From Thalassotalea sp. 1_MG-2023 (GTDB lineage Bacteria > Pseudomonadota > Gammaproteobacteria > Enterobacterales > Alteromonadaceae): a DNA stretch of 64,000 nucleotides. The stretch is taken from positions 1 through 64,000 of the forward strand of contig NZ_JAUOPD010000005.1 in the NCBI RefSeq assembly GCF_030546745.1. Reading direction: 5' to 3'. How positions within the stretch are numbered: position 1 is the stretch's first letter; each line of letters opens with the position of its first letter. The translations under genes were made by a program, and so were the position numbers. Of this stretch, positions 8,099 to 16,925 are shown piece after piece. The notes under the pieces are model-generated. The model saw nothing but the letters and a program-made list of their open reading frames with translations, had not been told where the DNA came from and did not search any database.

Positions 8099-8918
8099 TG
8101 GTATTCTCTTGGTTTACGTGAACAGATAATTGTGGGAATGGAATTTCGATTCCTGCGTTGTCCAGTTCAACTTTGATAGATTGCATTAGATCAAAATAAA
8201 CTGGCCAATAGTCACTGGTTTTTACCCAAGGGCGCACAACAAAATTAACTGAACTATCAGCTAATTCACTTACGCCTACAGTAACGTCTTCGTCTTTAAG
8301 TACTAGTTCGTGTGCTTTCGTCACACGTGTAAGTATCTCTTTGGTTTTCGCTAAGTCGGCACTGTAACCTACACCGATAACAAGATCAATTCTACGTGTT
8401 GGCTTAGTTGAGTAATTGGTGATGGTATCTGTGGTGATGGCACCATTTGGTACAATAACTGTTTTATTATCAGGAGATCTTAAGTTGGTTGAAAAAACAT
8501 GTACTTCTTCAACAATTCCAGCTGTTCCTGCTATTTCAACAAAGTCACCTGCTCTGAAAGGCTTAAAGGTGATTAATAAAATACCTGAAGCAAAGTTTGA
8601 TAAAGAACCTTGAAGTGCTAAACCAATAGCTAAACCTGCAGCACCAACAATAGCTACTAATGAGGTAGTATTAAAGCCTAAATGTGATATAGCAGCAATA
8701 AAGGCAACCAATACGAGTAAGCCGTAAGCTAGGCTACAAATAAAACTGCTGACGGTATCGTCAACTTGTTTATGTCTGAGAATTTTGTTCAGTGTTGAGG
8801 CTATTATGCGTGCAACAATACGACCGATGATAAATATTAAAAAAGCAATGAGTATATTTAACGCGTAGCTATAAAATAGCTCTTGATTTTCAGCAAACCA
8901 GTTCATTAAATTTTCCAC
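8088..8918 (-). CDS. mscS: Small-conductance mechanosensitive channel, MscS family
   Basis: MscS channels open under membrane tension to release solutes on hypo-osmotic shock, useful in a marine cell. The 276-residue protein has three N-terminal membrane segments (about residues 12-34, 60-80 and 87-115), the glycine/alanine-rich pore helix AGLAIGLALQGSLSNFASG, then the FKPFRAGDFVE beta domain and a C-terminal alpha/beta vestibule. Length matches E. coli MscS (286). The start is a GTG five bases behind GGGAG; an internal ATG four codons later has poor spacing. Confidence 0.92.
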   Translation of the reverse strand: MENLMNWFAENQELFYSYALNILIAFLIFIIGRIVARIIASTLNKILRHKQVDDTVSSFICSLAYGLLVLVAFIAAISHLGFNTTSLVAIVGAAGLAIGLALQGSLSNFASGILLITFKPFRAGDFVEIAGTAGIVEEVHVFSTNLRSPDNKTVIVPNGAITTDTITNYSTKPTRRIDLVIGVGYSADLAKTKEILTRVTKAHELVLKDEDVTVGVSELADSSVNFVVRPWVKTSDYWPVYFDLMQSIKVELDNAGIEIPFPQLSVHVNQENTNES

Positions 8919-9030
8919 GAGTTCTCCCTCTGTGTCATAGAATAATTAGTCGACAAATTATAATAAATTTAACAGGCTAAGCCCATTATTATTTTTAGAC
9001 AAGGAAAGTACTAGCGAAACGGTAGTAGTA

Positions 9031-9066
9031 AAAATGCCAAACTGACAACAACAATTCGGCATTTTT
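9031..9066 (-). terminator. Terminator downstream of fba
   Basis: AAAATGCC (9031-9038) and GGCATTTT (9058-9065) form an inverted repeat with a T run when read on the minus strand. It lies about 115 bases past the fba stop, leaving a long 3' UTR. The loop is large, about 19 bases. Confidence 0.6.
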
Positions 9067-9078
9067 AAGAGGTTATAT

Positions 9079-9091
9079 TAAGGAGGTGATC
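9079..9091. promoter_or_regulatory. Exact 13-nt match to the 16S 3'-tail complement
   Basis: TAAGGAGGTGATC on the plus strand is the full reverse complement of the 16S rRNA 3' end (GATCACCTCCTTA). On the plus strand it is an extreme Shine-Dalgarno sequence; on the minus strand it lies in the fba 3' UTR as an anti-Shine-Dalgarno mimic. No other rRNA sequence flanks it. Confidence 0.6.
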
Positions 9092-9097
9092 TTTATT

Positions 9098-9163
9098 GTG
9101 TACATTCCAGCATTGTATTTAGTATTTGTACAAACTTATACTCGAAAGAAGTACACGCCTTAA
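9098..9163 (+). CDS. Possible 21-residue leader or micropeptide
   Basis: A GTG-initiated ORF of 21 codons (VYIPALYLVFVQTYTRKKYTP, first residue read as Met) lies behind the 13-nt perfect Shine-Dalgarno at 9079-9091, with 11 bases between GGAGG and the GTG. The peptide is hydrophobic and aromatic, with a basic tail. No family is recognised. It sits in the gap between mscS and fba, antisense to the fba 3' UTR, and no promoter was seen. The ORF may be fortuitous; the ribosome-binding site is the main argument. Confidence 0.3.
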   Translation: MYIPALYLVFVQTYTRKKYTP

Positions 9164-9179
9164 TTGAAACTATGTAGTA

Positions 9180-10247
9180 TTAAGATTTTACTAATGCAAC
9201 TAGTTCACCTTTTGAGTAGCGTTCAAACATGACATCGAGCGATACGGGTTTAATTTTCGACGCATTACCAGCCGTATTGAACGCTTCATAGCGTGCTTTA
9301 CAAATTTCGTACATAGCTTTTGTTGATTCAGCAAGGTATTTTCTTGGATCAAATTCACTCGGGTTTTGCGCCATAAAACGGCGAATAGCACCTGTTGATG
9401 CTAAACGAAGATCTGTATCAATGTTGACTTTACGCACACCGTTTTTGATACCTTCTTGAATTTGTTCAACAGGTACACCGTAAGTTTCTGGTATAGCGCC
9501 ACCATATTCGTTGATTATAGCTAGCCAATCTTGTGGTACAGACGATGAACCATGCATAACTAAGTGTGTATTAGGTATACGTTGATGAATTGCTTTAATG
9601 CGATCGATTGATAAAATATCGCCTGTCGGTGGGCGGGTAAATTTATAAGCGCCATGTGATGTACCACATGCGATTGCTAAGGCATCAACTTGTGTTTTTT
9701 TAACGAAGTCTGCGGCTTCTTCTGGGTCAGTTAACATTTGCTCTTGAGTTAATTTTCCCGCAGCTCCAACGCCATCTTCCTCACCAGCTTCGCCTGTTTC
9801 AAGCGAACCTAAACAACCAAGTTCCCCTTCAACTGAAACGCCGCAAGCATGAGCCATTTCAACCGTTTTTCGCGTAACATCCACGTTATAATCGTAACTT
9901 GACGGTGTTTTACCGTCTTCCATTAATGAGCCGTCCATCATTACTGATGAAAAGCCGAGTTGTATCGATCGCTGACATACTGCCGGTGAGGTTCCGTGAT
10001 CTTGATGCATAGCAACAGGAATATGAGGGAACTCTTCAATAGCAGCTAAAATGAGGTGGCGTAAAAAGGGTGCCCCTGCATATTTTCGAGCGCCAGCAGA
10101 TGCTTGTAAAATGACAGGGCTGTCTGTTTCATCAGCTGCTAGCATAATCGCGCGAACTTGCTCTAAGTTATTTACGTTAAATGCTGGAATACCGTAATTA
10201 AATTCAGCGGCGTGATCTAACATTTGTCGCATGGAAACTAAAGCCAT
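9180..10247 (-). CDS. fba: Class II fructose-bisphosphate aldolase
   Basis: A zinc-dependent aldolase that interconverts fructose 1,6-bisphosphate with glyceraldehyde 3-phosphate and dihydroxyacetone phosphate. The 355-residue protein begins [15 protein letters not shown] and shows [10 protein letters not shown] (metal histidine), SVMMDGSL, the [19 protein letters not shown] loop and NIDTDLRLA. This is the longer form annotated as Calvin-cycle subtype, common in gammaproteobacteria as the glycolytic enzyme. A terminator and about 330 bases separate it from pgk, so it has its own promoter, unlike the compact pgk-fba arrangement of E. coli. Confidence 0.93.
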   Translation of the reverse strand: MALVSMRQMLDHAAEFNYGIPAFNVNNLEQVRAIMLAADETDSPVILQASAGARKYAGAPFLRHLILAAIEEFPHIPVAMHQDHGTSPAVCQRSIQLGFSSVMMDGSLMEDGKTPSSYDYNVDVTRKTVEMAHACGVSVEGELGCLGSLETGEAGEEDGVGAAGKLTQEQMLTDPEEAADFVKKTQVDALAIACGTSHGAYKFTRPPTGDILSIDRIKAIHQRIPNTHLVMHGSSSVPQDWLAIINEYGGAIPETYGVPVEQIQEGIKNGVRKVNIDTDLRLASTGAIRRFMAQNPSEFDPRKYLAESTKAMYEICKARYEAFNTAGNASKIKPVSLDVMFERYSKGELVALVKS

Positions 10248-10523
10248 GAAAAACTCCTAAGTTACAATTTTGGTTGAGGAAATAGCATTAAATTACTTTC
10301 ACATCGAAACAATTATGTTTCATTGTGTAATTCTAGCAGAAAGTTTTCATGCTTTGCATCATTGTATTTTTCTTGTTAAGTGACGAAAAATAAGGATTAA
10401 AGCGATTTAGGATTAAAATGAATAAGAATTACGAAAAAAATAGGCGGTACTGATGGCAAATAAGCAAATATTTGAAGTTTATTATGAAAGGTTACAACAA
10501 AATTATTTTTTAAATAATATAAA
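10248..10523. other. Gap between pgk and fba
   Basis: This AT-rich stretch must hold the fba promoter and leader on the minus strand. No clear consensus promoter, riboswitch or ORF with a credible ribosome-binding site was found. Confidence 0.5.
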
Positions 10524-10550
10524 AAAACCTTAGCGATATACTAAGGTTTT
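10524..10550 (-). terminator. Rho-independent terminator of pgk
   Basis: AAAACCTTAG (10524-10533) and CTAAGGTTTT (10541-10550) flank a seven-base loop. On the minus strand the stem runs into a seven-base T run, about 27 bases after the pgk stop. Confidence 0.85.
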
Positions 10551-10576
10551 AACTGCAAAGATAGAGGAATGATAAT

Positions 10577-11752
10577 TTAGTTTTTTGCGCGCGACTCTAA
10601 CACTGCTACTGCTGGCAATACTTTACCTTCTAGGAACTCTAAAAATGCTCCGCCGCCAGTTGAAATATAAGAAACTTTATCGGCGATATTGTATTTATCT
10701 ACGGCTGCTAGTGTATCGCCGCCGCCTGCTACTGAAAACGCTTCACTATTTGCAATTGCCATTGATATCACCTCTGTGCCTTTAGCGAACGCATCAATTT
10801 CAAAGACACCAACAGGACCATTCCATAATACTGTGCCTGCATTTTTAATGATTTCTGCCACTTTAGCTGCTGTTTCGGGTCCGTAATCAATAATATCATC
10901 TTCTGGTTGAACGTCAGTTAATGTTTTTACTGTAGCTACTGAGTCATGTTTCCAGTTGTCGAAACTATCACGTGTAACCGTTACATCATTGGCAAAAACA
11001 ACCTCAGTTTTTTCACGTAATCTTTGTGCTTCTGGGATCAAATCTTTTTCATATAACGAGTTACCTACTTCGTTACCCGCTGATGCAACAAAGGTATTCG
11101 AAATACCACCACCGACAACAAGGGTATCGGCAATATTTGAAAGTGAATCTAATACGGTTAGTTTTGTCGATACTTTAGAACCACCTACAATGGCAACTAA
11201 TGGTCGGGCAGGGTTATCAAGCGCCTTTGATAGTGCGTCAAGCTCTGCAACTAATAATGGTCCTGCGCAGGCGATGGGAGCAAATTTTGCAACGCCATGA
11301 GTACTCGCTTGTGCGCGATGTGCAGTACCGAAAGCATCCATAACATACACATCACAAAGTGCAGCCAGTTGCTTTGATAATGCTTCGTCATCTTGCTTTT
11401 CGCCTTTATTAAAACGAACATTTTCAAAGATTACGAGCTCACCATCGGCAAGTTCAACACCGTCTAAATAATCTTTTACTAAGCGCACAGGGCTTGAAAG
11501 AGCGTCGGCTAAGTAATTAACAACGGGTTGCATAGAATATTTATCTTCGTATTCACCCTCTGTTGGTCTACCTAAATGTGACATTACCATCACTTTTGCA
11601 CCTGCAGCTAGGGCATGCTTAATAGTCGGTAAAGATGCTCGAAGGCGAGCGTCTGAAGTGACTTTACCGTCAGCAATGGGTACATTTAAATCTTCACGGA
11701 TCAACACGCGCTTACCGGCGAGATCCAAATCAGTCATTTTAATAACAGACAT
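10577..11752 (-). CDS. pgk: Phosphoglycerate kinase
   Basis: This enzyme transfers phosphate between 1,3-bisphosphoglycerate and ADP in glycolysis. The 391-residue protein matches the usual monomeric form. The N-terminal domain has [12 protein letters not shown] and [18 protein letters not shown], the hinge region [12 protein letters not shown], and the C-terminal nucleotide-binding part NGPVGVFE and [13 protein letters not shown]. It follows epd by 20 bases and ends at a strong terminator, so tkt-epd-pgk form the transcription unit. Confidence 0.96.
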   Translation of the reverse strand: MSVIKMTDLDLAGKRVLIREDLNVPIADGKVTSDARLRASLPTIKHALAAGAKVMVMSHLGRPTEGEYEDKYSMQPVVNYLADALSSPVRLVKDYLDGVELADGELVIFENVRFNKGEKQDDEALSKQLAALCDVYVMDAFGTAHRAQASTHGVAKFAPIACAGPLLVAELDALSKALDNPARPLVAIVGGSKVSTKLTVLDSLSNIADTLVVGGGISNTFVASAGNEVGNSLYEKDLIPEAQRLREKTEVVFANDVTVTRDSFDNWKHDSVATVKTLTDVQPEDDIIDYGPETAAKVAEIIKNAGTVLWNGPVGVFEIDAFAKGTEVISMAIANSEAFSVAGGGDTLAAVDKYNIADKVSYISTGGGAFLEFLEGKVLPAVAVLESRAKN

Positions 11753-11772
11753 GAGTTGTTCCTATAATGAGT

Positions 11773-12789
11773 TCATGATTGCAGACCTGCCATCACTTTA
11801 GCAGTATCTAACATTCGATTAGCAAATCCCCATTCGTTGTCGCACCAAACTAACATTTTAACTAAGCGTTTATGGCTTACACGCGTTTGATTGCCATCGA
11901 CAATGGCTGAATGTGGATCATGATTAAAGTCTATTGATACCAAAGGTTCTTCAGTATAACCAAGGATCCCCTGTAAACCATTGTTCTGTGCATTAACGAT
12001 GGCTTGATTAATTTGTGCAATGGATACATCACAGCTAACCGTTAGGCTAAGATCCATAGCGGTTACATTGATGGTAGGTACCCGAACGGCAATGGCTTCA
12101 AATCGACCTGAAAATTTAGGCAGTATTCGCTCAATGCCAGCGGCTAATTTAGTATCAACAGGGATGATTGATTGGCTTGCAGCTCTTGTTCTTCTCAGAT
12201 CAGGGTGGTAAGCGTCAATGACTTGTTGATCATGCATTGATGAATGAATGGTTGTAATGGTGCCACTTTCAACACCAAAGGCATCATCAATTACTTTGAT
12301 AACAGGAACTATACAGTTTGTCGTACAGGAGCCATTACTGACTACCCGATGATCAGTGGTTAGTGTGTTATCGTTAATACCGTATATGATGGTTGCGTCT
12401 AAATCTTTCGCACCAGGGTGCGAGTAAAGCACTTTAGAGGCACCTTGTTGAATATGTGCGAGTCCGTCTGCTTTAGAGCTATATTTTCCAGTACAGTCAA
12501 GTACAATATCCGCTTGGTACTTTTGCCAGTCAAGAAGGTTTATATTCTCTTCATGGGTCAAGAATACATCGTCGCCAGCAATATTTAAACGGTTGGCCTC
12601 GCGGGAAACAGCAAATGAGAACCGACCATGGGTACTGTCATATTTTAATAAATGGGCAATCCCATCAGGATCTGCTAGCTCGTTGATGGCAACAAGTTGT
12701 AAATCTTGGCGATGGTTATGTTCATATAAGGCACGAGCAACGCTACGACCAATACGACCAAAACCATTGATAGCGATTTTTGTAGGCAT
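11773..12789 (-). CDS. epd: D-erythrose-4-phosphate dehydrogenase
   Basis: Oxidises erythrose 4-phosphate to 4-phosphoerythronate, the entry to pyridoxal 5'-phosphate synthesis. The 338-residue GapA-like protein has the NAD motif INGFGRIGR, the catalytic cysteine in [15 protein letters not shown], and the long Epd-specific block [22 protein letters not shown] that differs from glycolytic Gap[17 protein letters not shown] and [15 protein letters not shown] also match E. coli Epd closely. It lies between tkt and pgk, as in many gammaproteobacteria. Confidence 0.93.
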   Translation of the reverse strand: MPTKIAINGFGRIGRSVARALYEHNHRQDLQLVAINELADPDGIAHLLKYDSTHGRFSFAVSREANRLNIAGDDVFLTHEENINLLDWQKYQADIVLDCTGKYSSKADGLAHIQQGASKVLYSHPGAKDLDATIIYGINDNTLTTDHRVVSNGSCTTNCIVPVIKVIDDAFGVESGTITTIHSSMHDQQVIDAYHPDLRRTRAASQSIIPVDTKLAAGIERILPKFSGRFEAIAVRVPTINVTAMDLSLTVSCDVSIAQINQAIVNAQNNGLQGILGYTEEPLVSIDFNHDPHSAIVDGNQTRVSHKRLVKMLVWCDNEWGFANRMLDTAKVMAGLQS

Positions 12790-12817
12790 ATCTAAAGAAA
12801 GTTACCTTGGGAAATAA

Positions 12818-12838
12818 GGCGCCATAATTAATGGCGCC
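12818..12838. repeat. GC-rich hairpin between tkt and epd
   Basis: GGCGCCAT, AATTA, ATGGCGCC forms an eight-base perfect stem with a five-base loop between the tkt stop and the epd start. It has no T run on the minus strand, so it looks like an mRNA processing or stability element, or a partial attenuator, rather than a terminator. Confidence 0.6.
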
Positions 12839-12844
12839 ATTAAA

Positions 12845-14827
12845 TTATAAGCTGTTTACTGTGTTAACAACGTTTTCAACAGTAAAACCAAAGTGCTCAA
12901 ATAACGCATTTCCTGGCGCTGACTCCCCAAAGGTAGTCATGCCAACAACTTTGCCGGCAAAGCCTACATACTTGTACCAAAAATCAGTATGTGCAGCTTC
13001 AATAGCAACACGCTTGGTAACAGAGCTTGGTAGTACAGACTCTTTATAAGCATCACTTTGCTGATCAAAAATATTGCTTGAAGGCATTGATACAACACGC
13101 ACTTTATCACCAAGAGCTTCGGCTGCTTTTAACGCTAGAGAAACTTCAGAACCAGTGGCTATTAAAATTACGTCAGGTGTGCCGTTACTGTCTTTTACAA
13201 TGTAACCACCTTTAGCAATGTTACTTACTTGCTCAGCATTACGTGCTACTGCAGGCAAACCTTGGCGCGAAAATACTAATGCCGTTGGCGCTTGTTGTCT
13301 TTCAATTGCATTTTTCCATGCAACTGCTGATTCAGTAGCATCAGCAGGACGCCATGTCACCATATTAGGTGTAGTGCGTAAGTTAGTTAATTGTTCAATC
13401 GGCTGATGCGTTGGACCATCTTCGCCTTGGCCAATTGAATCATGGGTATAAACAAAAATGTTTTGAATGCCCATTAACGCAGACATACGTACTGCATTAC
13501 GCGCGTATTCCATAAACATCATGAAGGTTGCGCCATAATTAATAAAGCCGCCATGCAATGAAATACCGTTCATGATGCCAGACATACCGAATTCACGAAC
13601 ACCATAATAAATATAGTTACCGGCAGGATCGTCCTGAATACCTTTAGAGCCAGACCACAGGGTTAAATTGGAACCTGCTAAATCAGCTGAACCACCTAAT
13701 AATTCAGGTAAAATGGCGCCGAATGCTTCAATAGTATTTTGCGATGCTTTTCTTGATGCAATGCTTTCTGACTTTTCTTGGCACTCTTGAATAAGAGCAT
13801 TTGCTTTTGCTTCGAATTCAGCTGGAAGGTCGCCATTAATCACACGACGTTCATATTCGGCTGCAAGTTCCGGATGAGCCTTTTTATAAGCAGCGAATTT
13901 CTCTTGCCAATTAGCTTGCGCTGATTGACCTTTTTCTTTTTGATCCCATTGACTATAAATATCATCAGGCACTTCAAAAGAGGCATGAGGCCAGTTTAAA
14001 AATTCACGCGCCGCAGCAATTTCATCATGACCTAATGGTGCACCATGACAGTCATGTGAGCCTGATTTATTAGGAGCGCCAAAACCAATAATAGTTTTAC
14101 AACAAATCATAGTTGGCTTGTCAGTAATCAGGTGAGCCTGTTCTATCGCTTCTTTTATCGCGTGAGGGTCGTGACCATCAACGTCTGCGATTACATGCCA
14201 ACCGTAAGACTCAAAACGTTTTGGGGTATCGTCAGAGAACCAACCTTCAACATGGCCATCAATTGAAATACCGTTATCGTCCCAAAAAGCGACAAGCTTA
14301 CCTAGGCCTAACGTACCTGCTAGAGAAGATACTTCATGTGAAATGCCTTCCATTAAGCAGCCATCACCTAAAAAGCAATAGGTGTAATGATCAACAATGT
14401 TGTGACCTTCACGGTTAAACTGTGCCGCCAAGGTTTTTTCGGCAATTGCCATACCTACCGCATTTGAAATACCGGCGCCTAAAGGGCCCGTGGTAGTTTC
14501 AACACCTGGTGTATAGCCATACTCAGGATGACCTGGTGTTTTTGAATGCAACTGACGAAAGTTTTTAATTTCTTCAATAGGTAAATCATAACCTGATAAA
14601 TGCAATAGAGAATAAATAAGCATTGAGCCATGACCATTCGATAAGATAAATCGATCACGATCTACCCAATTTGGATCGGTAGGGTTATGCTTTAGAAAGT
14701 CGCGCCATAGAACTTCGGCAATATCTGCCATGCCCATAGGGGCTCCTGGGTGACCTGAGTTTGCTTGTTGTACTGCGTCCATGCTTAATGCACGAATAGC
14801 ATTAGCGAGATCTTTACGCGATGGCAT
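12845..14827 (-). CDS. tkt: Transketolase
   Basis: A thiamine-diphosphate enzyme moving two-carbon units in the pentose phosphate pathway; it makes the erythrose 4-phosphate used by the next gene product. The 660-residue protein has [13 protein letters not shown] near the N terminus, the ThDP motif [12 protein letters not shown] to [30 protein letters not shown] in the pyrimidine-binding domain, and a C-terminal domain with [10 protein letters not shown]. Length is standard. It leads the tkt-epd-pgk unit. Confidence 0.96.
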   Translation of the reverse strand: MPSRKDLANAIRALSMDAVQQANSGHPGAPMGMADIAEVLWRDFLKHNPTDPNWVDRDRFILSNGHGSMLIYSLLHLSGYDLPIEEIKNFRQLHSKTPGHPEYGYTPGVETTTGPLGAGISNAVGMAIAEKTLAAQFNREGHNIVDHYTYCFLGDGCLMEGISHEVSSLAGTLGLGKLVAFWDDNGISIDGHVEGWFSDDTPKRFESYGWHVIADVDGHDPHAIKEAIEQAHLITDKPTMICCKTIIGFGAPNKSGSHDCHGAPLGHDEIAAAREFLNWPHASFEVPDDIYSQWDQKEKGQSAQANWQEKFAAYKKAHPELAAEYERRVINGDLPAEFEAKANALIQECQEKSESIASRKASQNTIEAFGAILPELLGGSADLAGSNLTLWSGSKGIQDDPAGNYIYYGVREFGMSGIMNGISLHGGFINYGATFMMFMEYARNAVRMSALMGIQNIFVYTHDSIGQGEDGPTHQPIEQLTNLRTTPNMVTWRPADATESAVAWKNAIERQQAPTALVFSRQGLPAVARNAEQVSNIAKGGYIVKDSNGTPDVILIATGSEVSLALKAAEALGDKVRVVSMPSSNIFDQQSDAYKESVLPSSVTKRVAIEAAHTDFWYKYVGFAGKVVGMTTFGESAPGNALFEHFGFTVENVVNTVNSL

Positions 14828-15150
14828 AGTGGCTCCAACTATTTTATTTTTTCATATGAGGGTGTTTTTAGAGACGCTATTTTTACGCAGTAATGCCGTG
14901 ACTGCAAATGTTATTACGCTATTTATTATATTTTGTTCAATGATGATTAACTTCTATTGCATATGCGACAAGATCAATGGTTGAACGTGCTCTTTAAGAG
15001 GGGATTTTAAATCAGAAATTGAGCCTAAGCGTAACTATTGTTCAAAAAATGACTTGTTTTTAAGGTAAACTATTGAATTAAAGATATTTATCAGATAAGT
15101 TGGTCAGGTAGTAGACAAAATAACAATGATAAACCTGCTTGGATATAACA
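14828..15150. other. Gap upstream of tkt
   Basis: This stretch carries the tkt promoter and leader (minus strand) and whatever drives the 44-residue ORF (plus strand). No convincing -35/-10 pair, structured leader or coding region was recognised. Confidence 0.5.
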
Positions 15151-15285
15151 ATGAAACAGTCGTCTTCAAAAGGAATAAAGCTGACAACCGTCATATTAGC
15201 AGTCTTTGTGTTGGCATTATCTGCCGTACTAAGTAATACCTCAGTTGCAGACGACAAGGAAGTAATGACAGAGTTAGCCAATTAA
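15151..15285 (+). CDS. 44-residue membrane or exported micropeptide
   Basis: An ATG ORF of 44 codons that is not assigned to any family. The product has a basic N terminus (MKQSSSKGIK), one hydrophobic helix of about 20 residues (TTVILAVFVLALSAVLSNTS) and an acidic end after an AxA-like VADD, leaving only about 11 residues if cleaved. It could be a single-pass micropeptide or a secreted short peptide. It has a weak GGAT upstream and a good terminator 40 bases downstream, which supports a real transcript. Confidence 0.5.
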   Translation: MKQSSSKGIKLTTVILAVFVLALSAVLSNTSVADDKEVMTELAN

Positions 15286-15324
15286 GACTTTAACGATATT
15301 GTGCTAATTAAATCATTTAAAAAG

Positions 15325-15347
15325 ACCGCATTTGTTGCGGTTTTTTT
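15325..15347. terminator. Bidirectional terminator between micropeptide and tRNA-Arg
   Basis: ACCGCA (15325-15330) pairs with TGCGGT (15336-15341), followed by seven T on the plus strand. On the minus strand the same stem ends in a T run just past the tRNA 3' end, so it can serve both genes. Confidence 0.85.
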
Positions 15348-15348
15348 A

Positions 15349-15424
15349 TGGCGTCCCCACCAGGACTCGAACCTGGAGCAGCGGCTTAGGAGGCCGCAGT
15401 TTTATCCAGTTAAACTATGAGGAC
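15349..15424 (-). tRNA. tRNA-Arg (CCT)
   Basis: A 76-nt cloverleaf on the minus strand. The acceptor stem GTCCTCA pairs with TGGGGAC; the anticodon stem GCGGC/GCCGC encloses the loop CTCCTAA, giving anticodon CCT. The T arm is CCAGGTTCGAGTCCTGG, and the 3' CCA is encoded. It reads AGG arginine codons. Confidence 0.95.
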
Positions 15425-15505
15425 GAAATTTCGCTTTATTTAAACGTTATTATTTATCTTGATCAATAAATAACGTTGCTCATATTTACAAAAAGGTTCG
15501 AACTT

Positions 15506-16672
15506 TTAATAGCGCACAACAAGATCATTTATTTGAATACTGTCGATTAAAGCGCCATCCGTGGTTTGTGCAACTGCACTTGATTGTGATACTCGAATAA
15601 CCTTTACGTTAAACGGACTCACATTAAACCCTGCATATGAATGGCCACTGTCGGTTGTGAAGTTTTTAAGATGTAACAAAGAAAACTCATCACCAATTTG
15701 CACACCATGTTGTTTTCCTAGGTTAAACCGTACTTGATCAGCATTGACTTGTACAATTTTACCTCGAGTAGGTTGGCACATCATGTTGTCATCGATATCG
15801 GTACTCACTTGGTTTAGCGCTTGGTCAATGATCTGACCGTAACGACTTTGCCAGAATACCTGTGAATGAGGGTCTACCTGTTCGCGTTTATTGAATGTCC
15901 ATGGAGCAGCGTTTCGATAGGTTTTTTCAAATAAACGTTCACCATTAGCACCATTATAAATATGCACAGTTAATTGAAAAAAGCGTTCAAATATATCTTC
16001 TTGCCAAAATGCCCAAGAGTTTTCCGCTTGTGTGGCGAATGAAACATCTTCAATTTCTGAATACATTACGTATTGGCTGTCGGTGATATTGGCTAACGAC
16101 ATTGACACTGCTTTAATTTTATCTAGCTGTAAACTATTGTTATATCTTGAGAATGCACTACTTGATTTCACTGATAGTTGCGGTGAAAGATAGGTGCCAT
16201 TTTGTTTTATCTGATCCGATAAGCGTTTCATTATCGCTGAGTCTAAGGAGTAAATGCCGCCAATGTTGGCCTGTTCTCTATGTACTAAATGGCTTTTGGT
16301 GATCAGCATAGACTTACGATAATCAGCGGAAAAACATTGCCGCGTTTGCGGAATAATATCTGCCCTTATGGTAACTGTGATGGTTTTATCTTCATGGGTT
16401 TCATCTATAATTTCAAAAGCATTAATGTTGCCAGTAGCACGAATATTGATTTCATTCTGTGTTAGCAGACCGTTGACCACTTGCTGAACGCTTGAAACAG
16501 AAGCACCTGCAACGAGCAGTGCTTTTTTCAGCGCATTTTCAATTGCTTTTTTTCGTGCTTCTATAGAGTCACCTTGAATGACGTAAGCATGTCCCTGTGA
16601 TTCATACCACTGGGCGTATGTTGGGCTTACTAATAGAAATAAACATAAAATTACAAAGCTTAGTCGTTGCAT
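15506..16672 (-). CDS. flgT: Flagellar assembly protein FlgT (H ring)
   Basis: FlgT is a periplasmic protein that builds the H ring around the LP ring of fast polar flagella in Vibrio. The 388-residue product has a signal peptide ending at YAQ, an N-terminal domain with GDSIEARKKAIENALKKALLVAG, a middle region with ADIIPQTRQC and a C-terminal domain with GKQHGVQIGDEFSLLH. It is transcribed away from flgO-flgP as in Vibrio. Possible sigma-54 sites lie in the divergent region. Confidence 0.88.
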   Translation of the reverse strand: MQRLSFVILCLFLLVSPTYAQWYESQGHAYVIQGDSIEARKKAIENALKKALLVAGASVSSVQQVVNGLLTQNEINIRATGNINAFEIIDETHEDKTITVTIRADIIPQTRQCFSADYRKSMLITKSHLVHREQANIGGIYSLDSAIMKRLSDQIKQNGTYLSPQLSVKSSSAFSRYNNSLQLDKIKAVSMSLANITDSQYVMYSEIEDVSFATQAENSWAFWQEDIFERFFQLTVHIYNGANGERLFEKTYRNAAPWTFNKREQVDPHSQVFWQSRYGQIIDQALNQVSTDIDDNMMCQPTRGKIVQVNADQVRFNLGKQHGVQIGDEFSLLHLKNFTTDSGHSYAGFNVSPFNVKVIRVSQSSAVAQTTDGALIDSIQINDLVVRY

Positions 16673-16691
16673 TGCTCACCTGAATTTATCT

Positions 16692-16707
16692 TGGCTTTAA
16701 TCCTGCA
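16692..16707 (+). promoter_or_regulatory. Possible sigma-54 site, distal to flgO
   Basis: TGGCTTTAATCCTGCA has GG and GC exactly ten bases apart as in -24/-12 promoters, but lies about 220 bases before flgO and overlaps the flgT leader. The proximal site at 16867 is better placed. Confidence 0.3.
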
Positions 16708-16818
16708 TTTGATTTTTATAGTTTAGTTAACGTTTTACGTATGGTGAATTAATTCGCACGATACGAAGGCATAAACTATGTGTCAAAAGCTCGACTCATA
16801 TATGGTTAGCCAGTGTAA

Positions 16819-16834
16819 TGCATTTTTTATGCCT
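16819..16834 (-). promoter_or_regulatory. Possible sigma-54 site for flgT
   Basis: Read on the minus strand, AGGCATAAAAAATGCA has the GG-N10-GC spacing. The first base departs from the TGG consensus, and flgT starts about 150 bases downstream. Confidence 0.35.
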
Positions 16835-16866
16835 ATAGTTATTTCCAAGACATTGGTTTGATAAGT

Positions 16867-16882
16867 TGGCGTAATTTTTGCT
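16867..16882 (+). promoter_or_regulatory. Sigma-54 promoter of flgO-flgP
   Basis: TGGCGTAATTTTTGCT matches the sigma-54 consensus with GG and GC ten bases apart, and lies 44 bases upstream of the flgO start codon. Confidence 0.75.
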
Positions 16883-16925
16883 TTGTGATTGACTATAGAA
16901 TTTAGTTGTATTTGAGGGGAGCTCA

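Noticed and set aside
9078-9091. 16S rRNA remnant
   Set aside because: Only the last 13 bases of the 16S tail are matched; the base next to them (GGCTG in real 16S) does not match and no other rRNA sequence is near.
14781-14984. 67-codon plus-strand ORF over the tkt start
   Set aside because: It begins inside the transketolase coding region on the opposite strand and has no ribosome-binding site; treated as a shadow.
15078-15281. 67-codon minus-strand ORF
   Set aside because: It is antisense to the 44-residue ORF, which has the signal-peptide pattern and a terminator; no ribosome-binding site or homology was seen on the minus strand.
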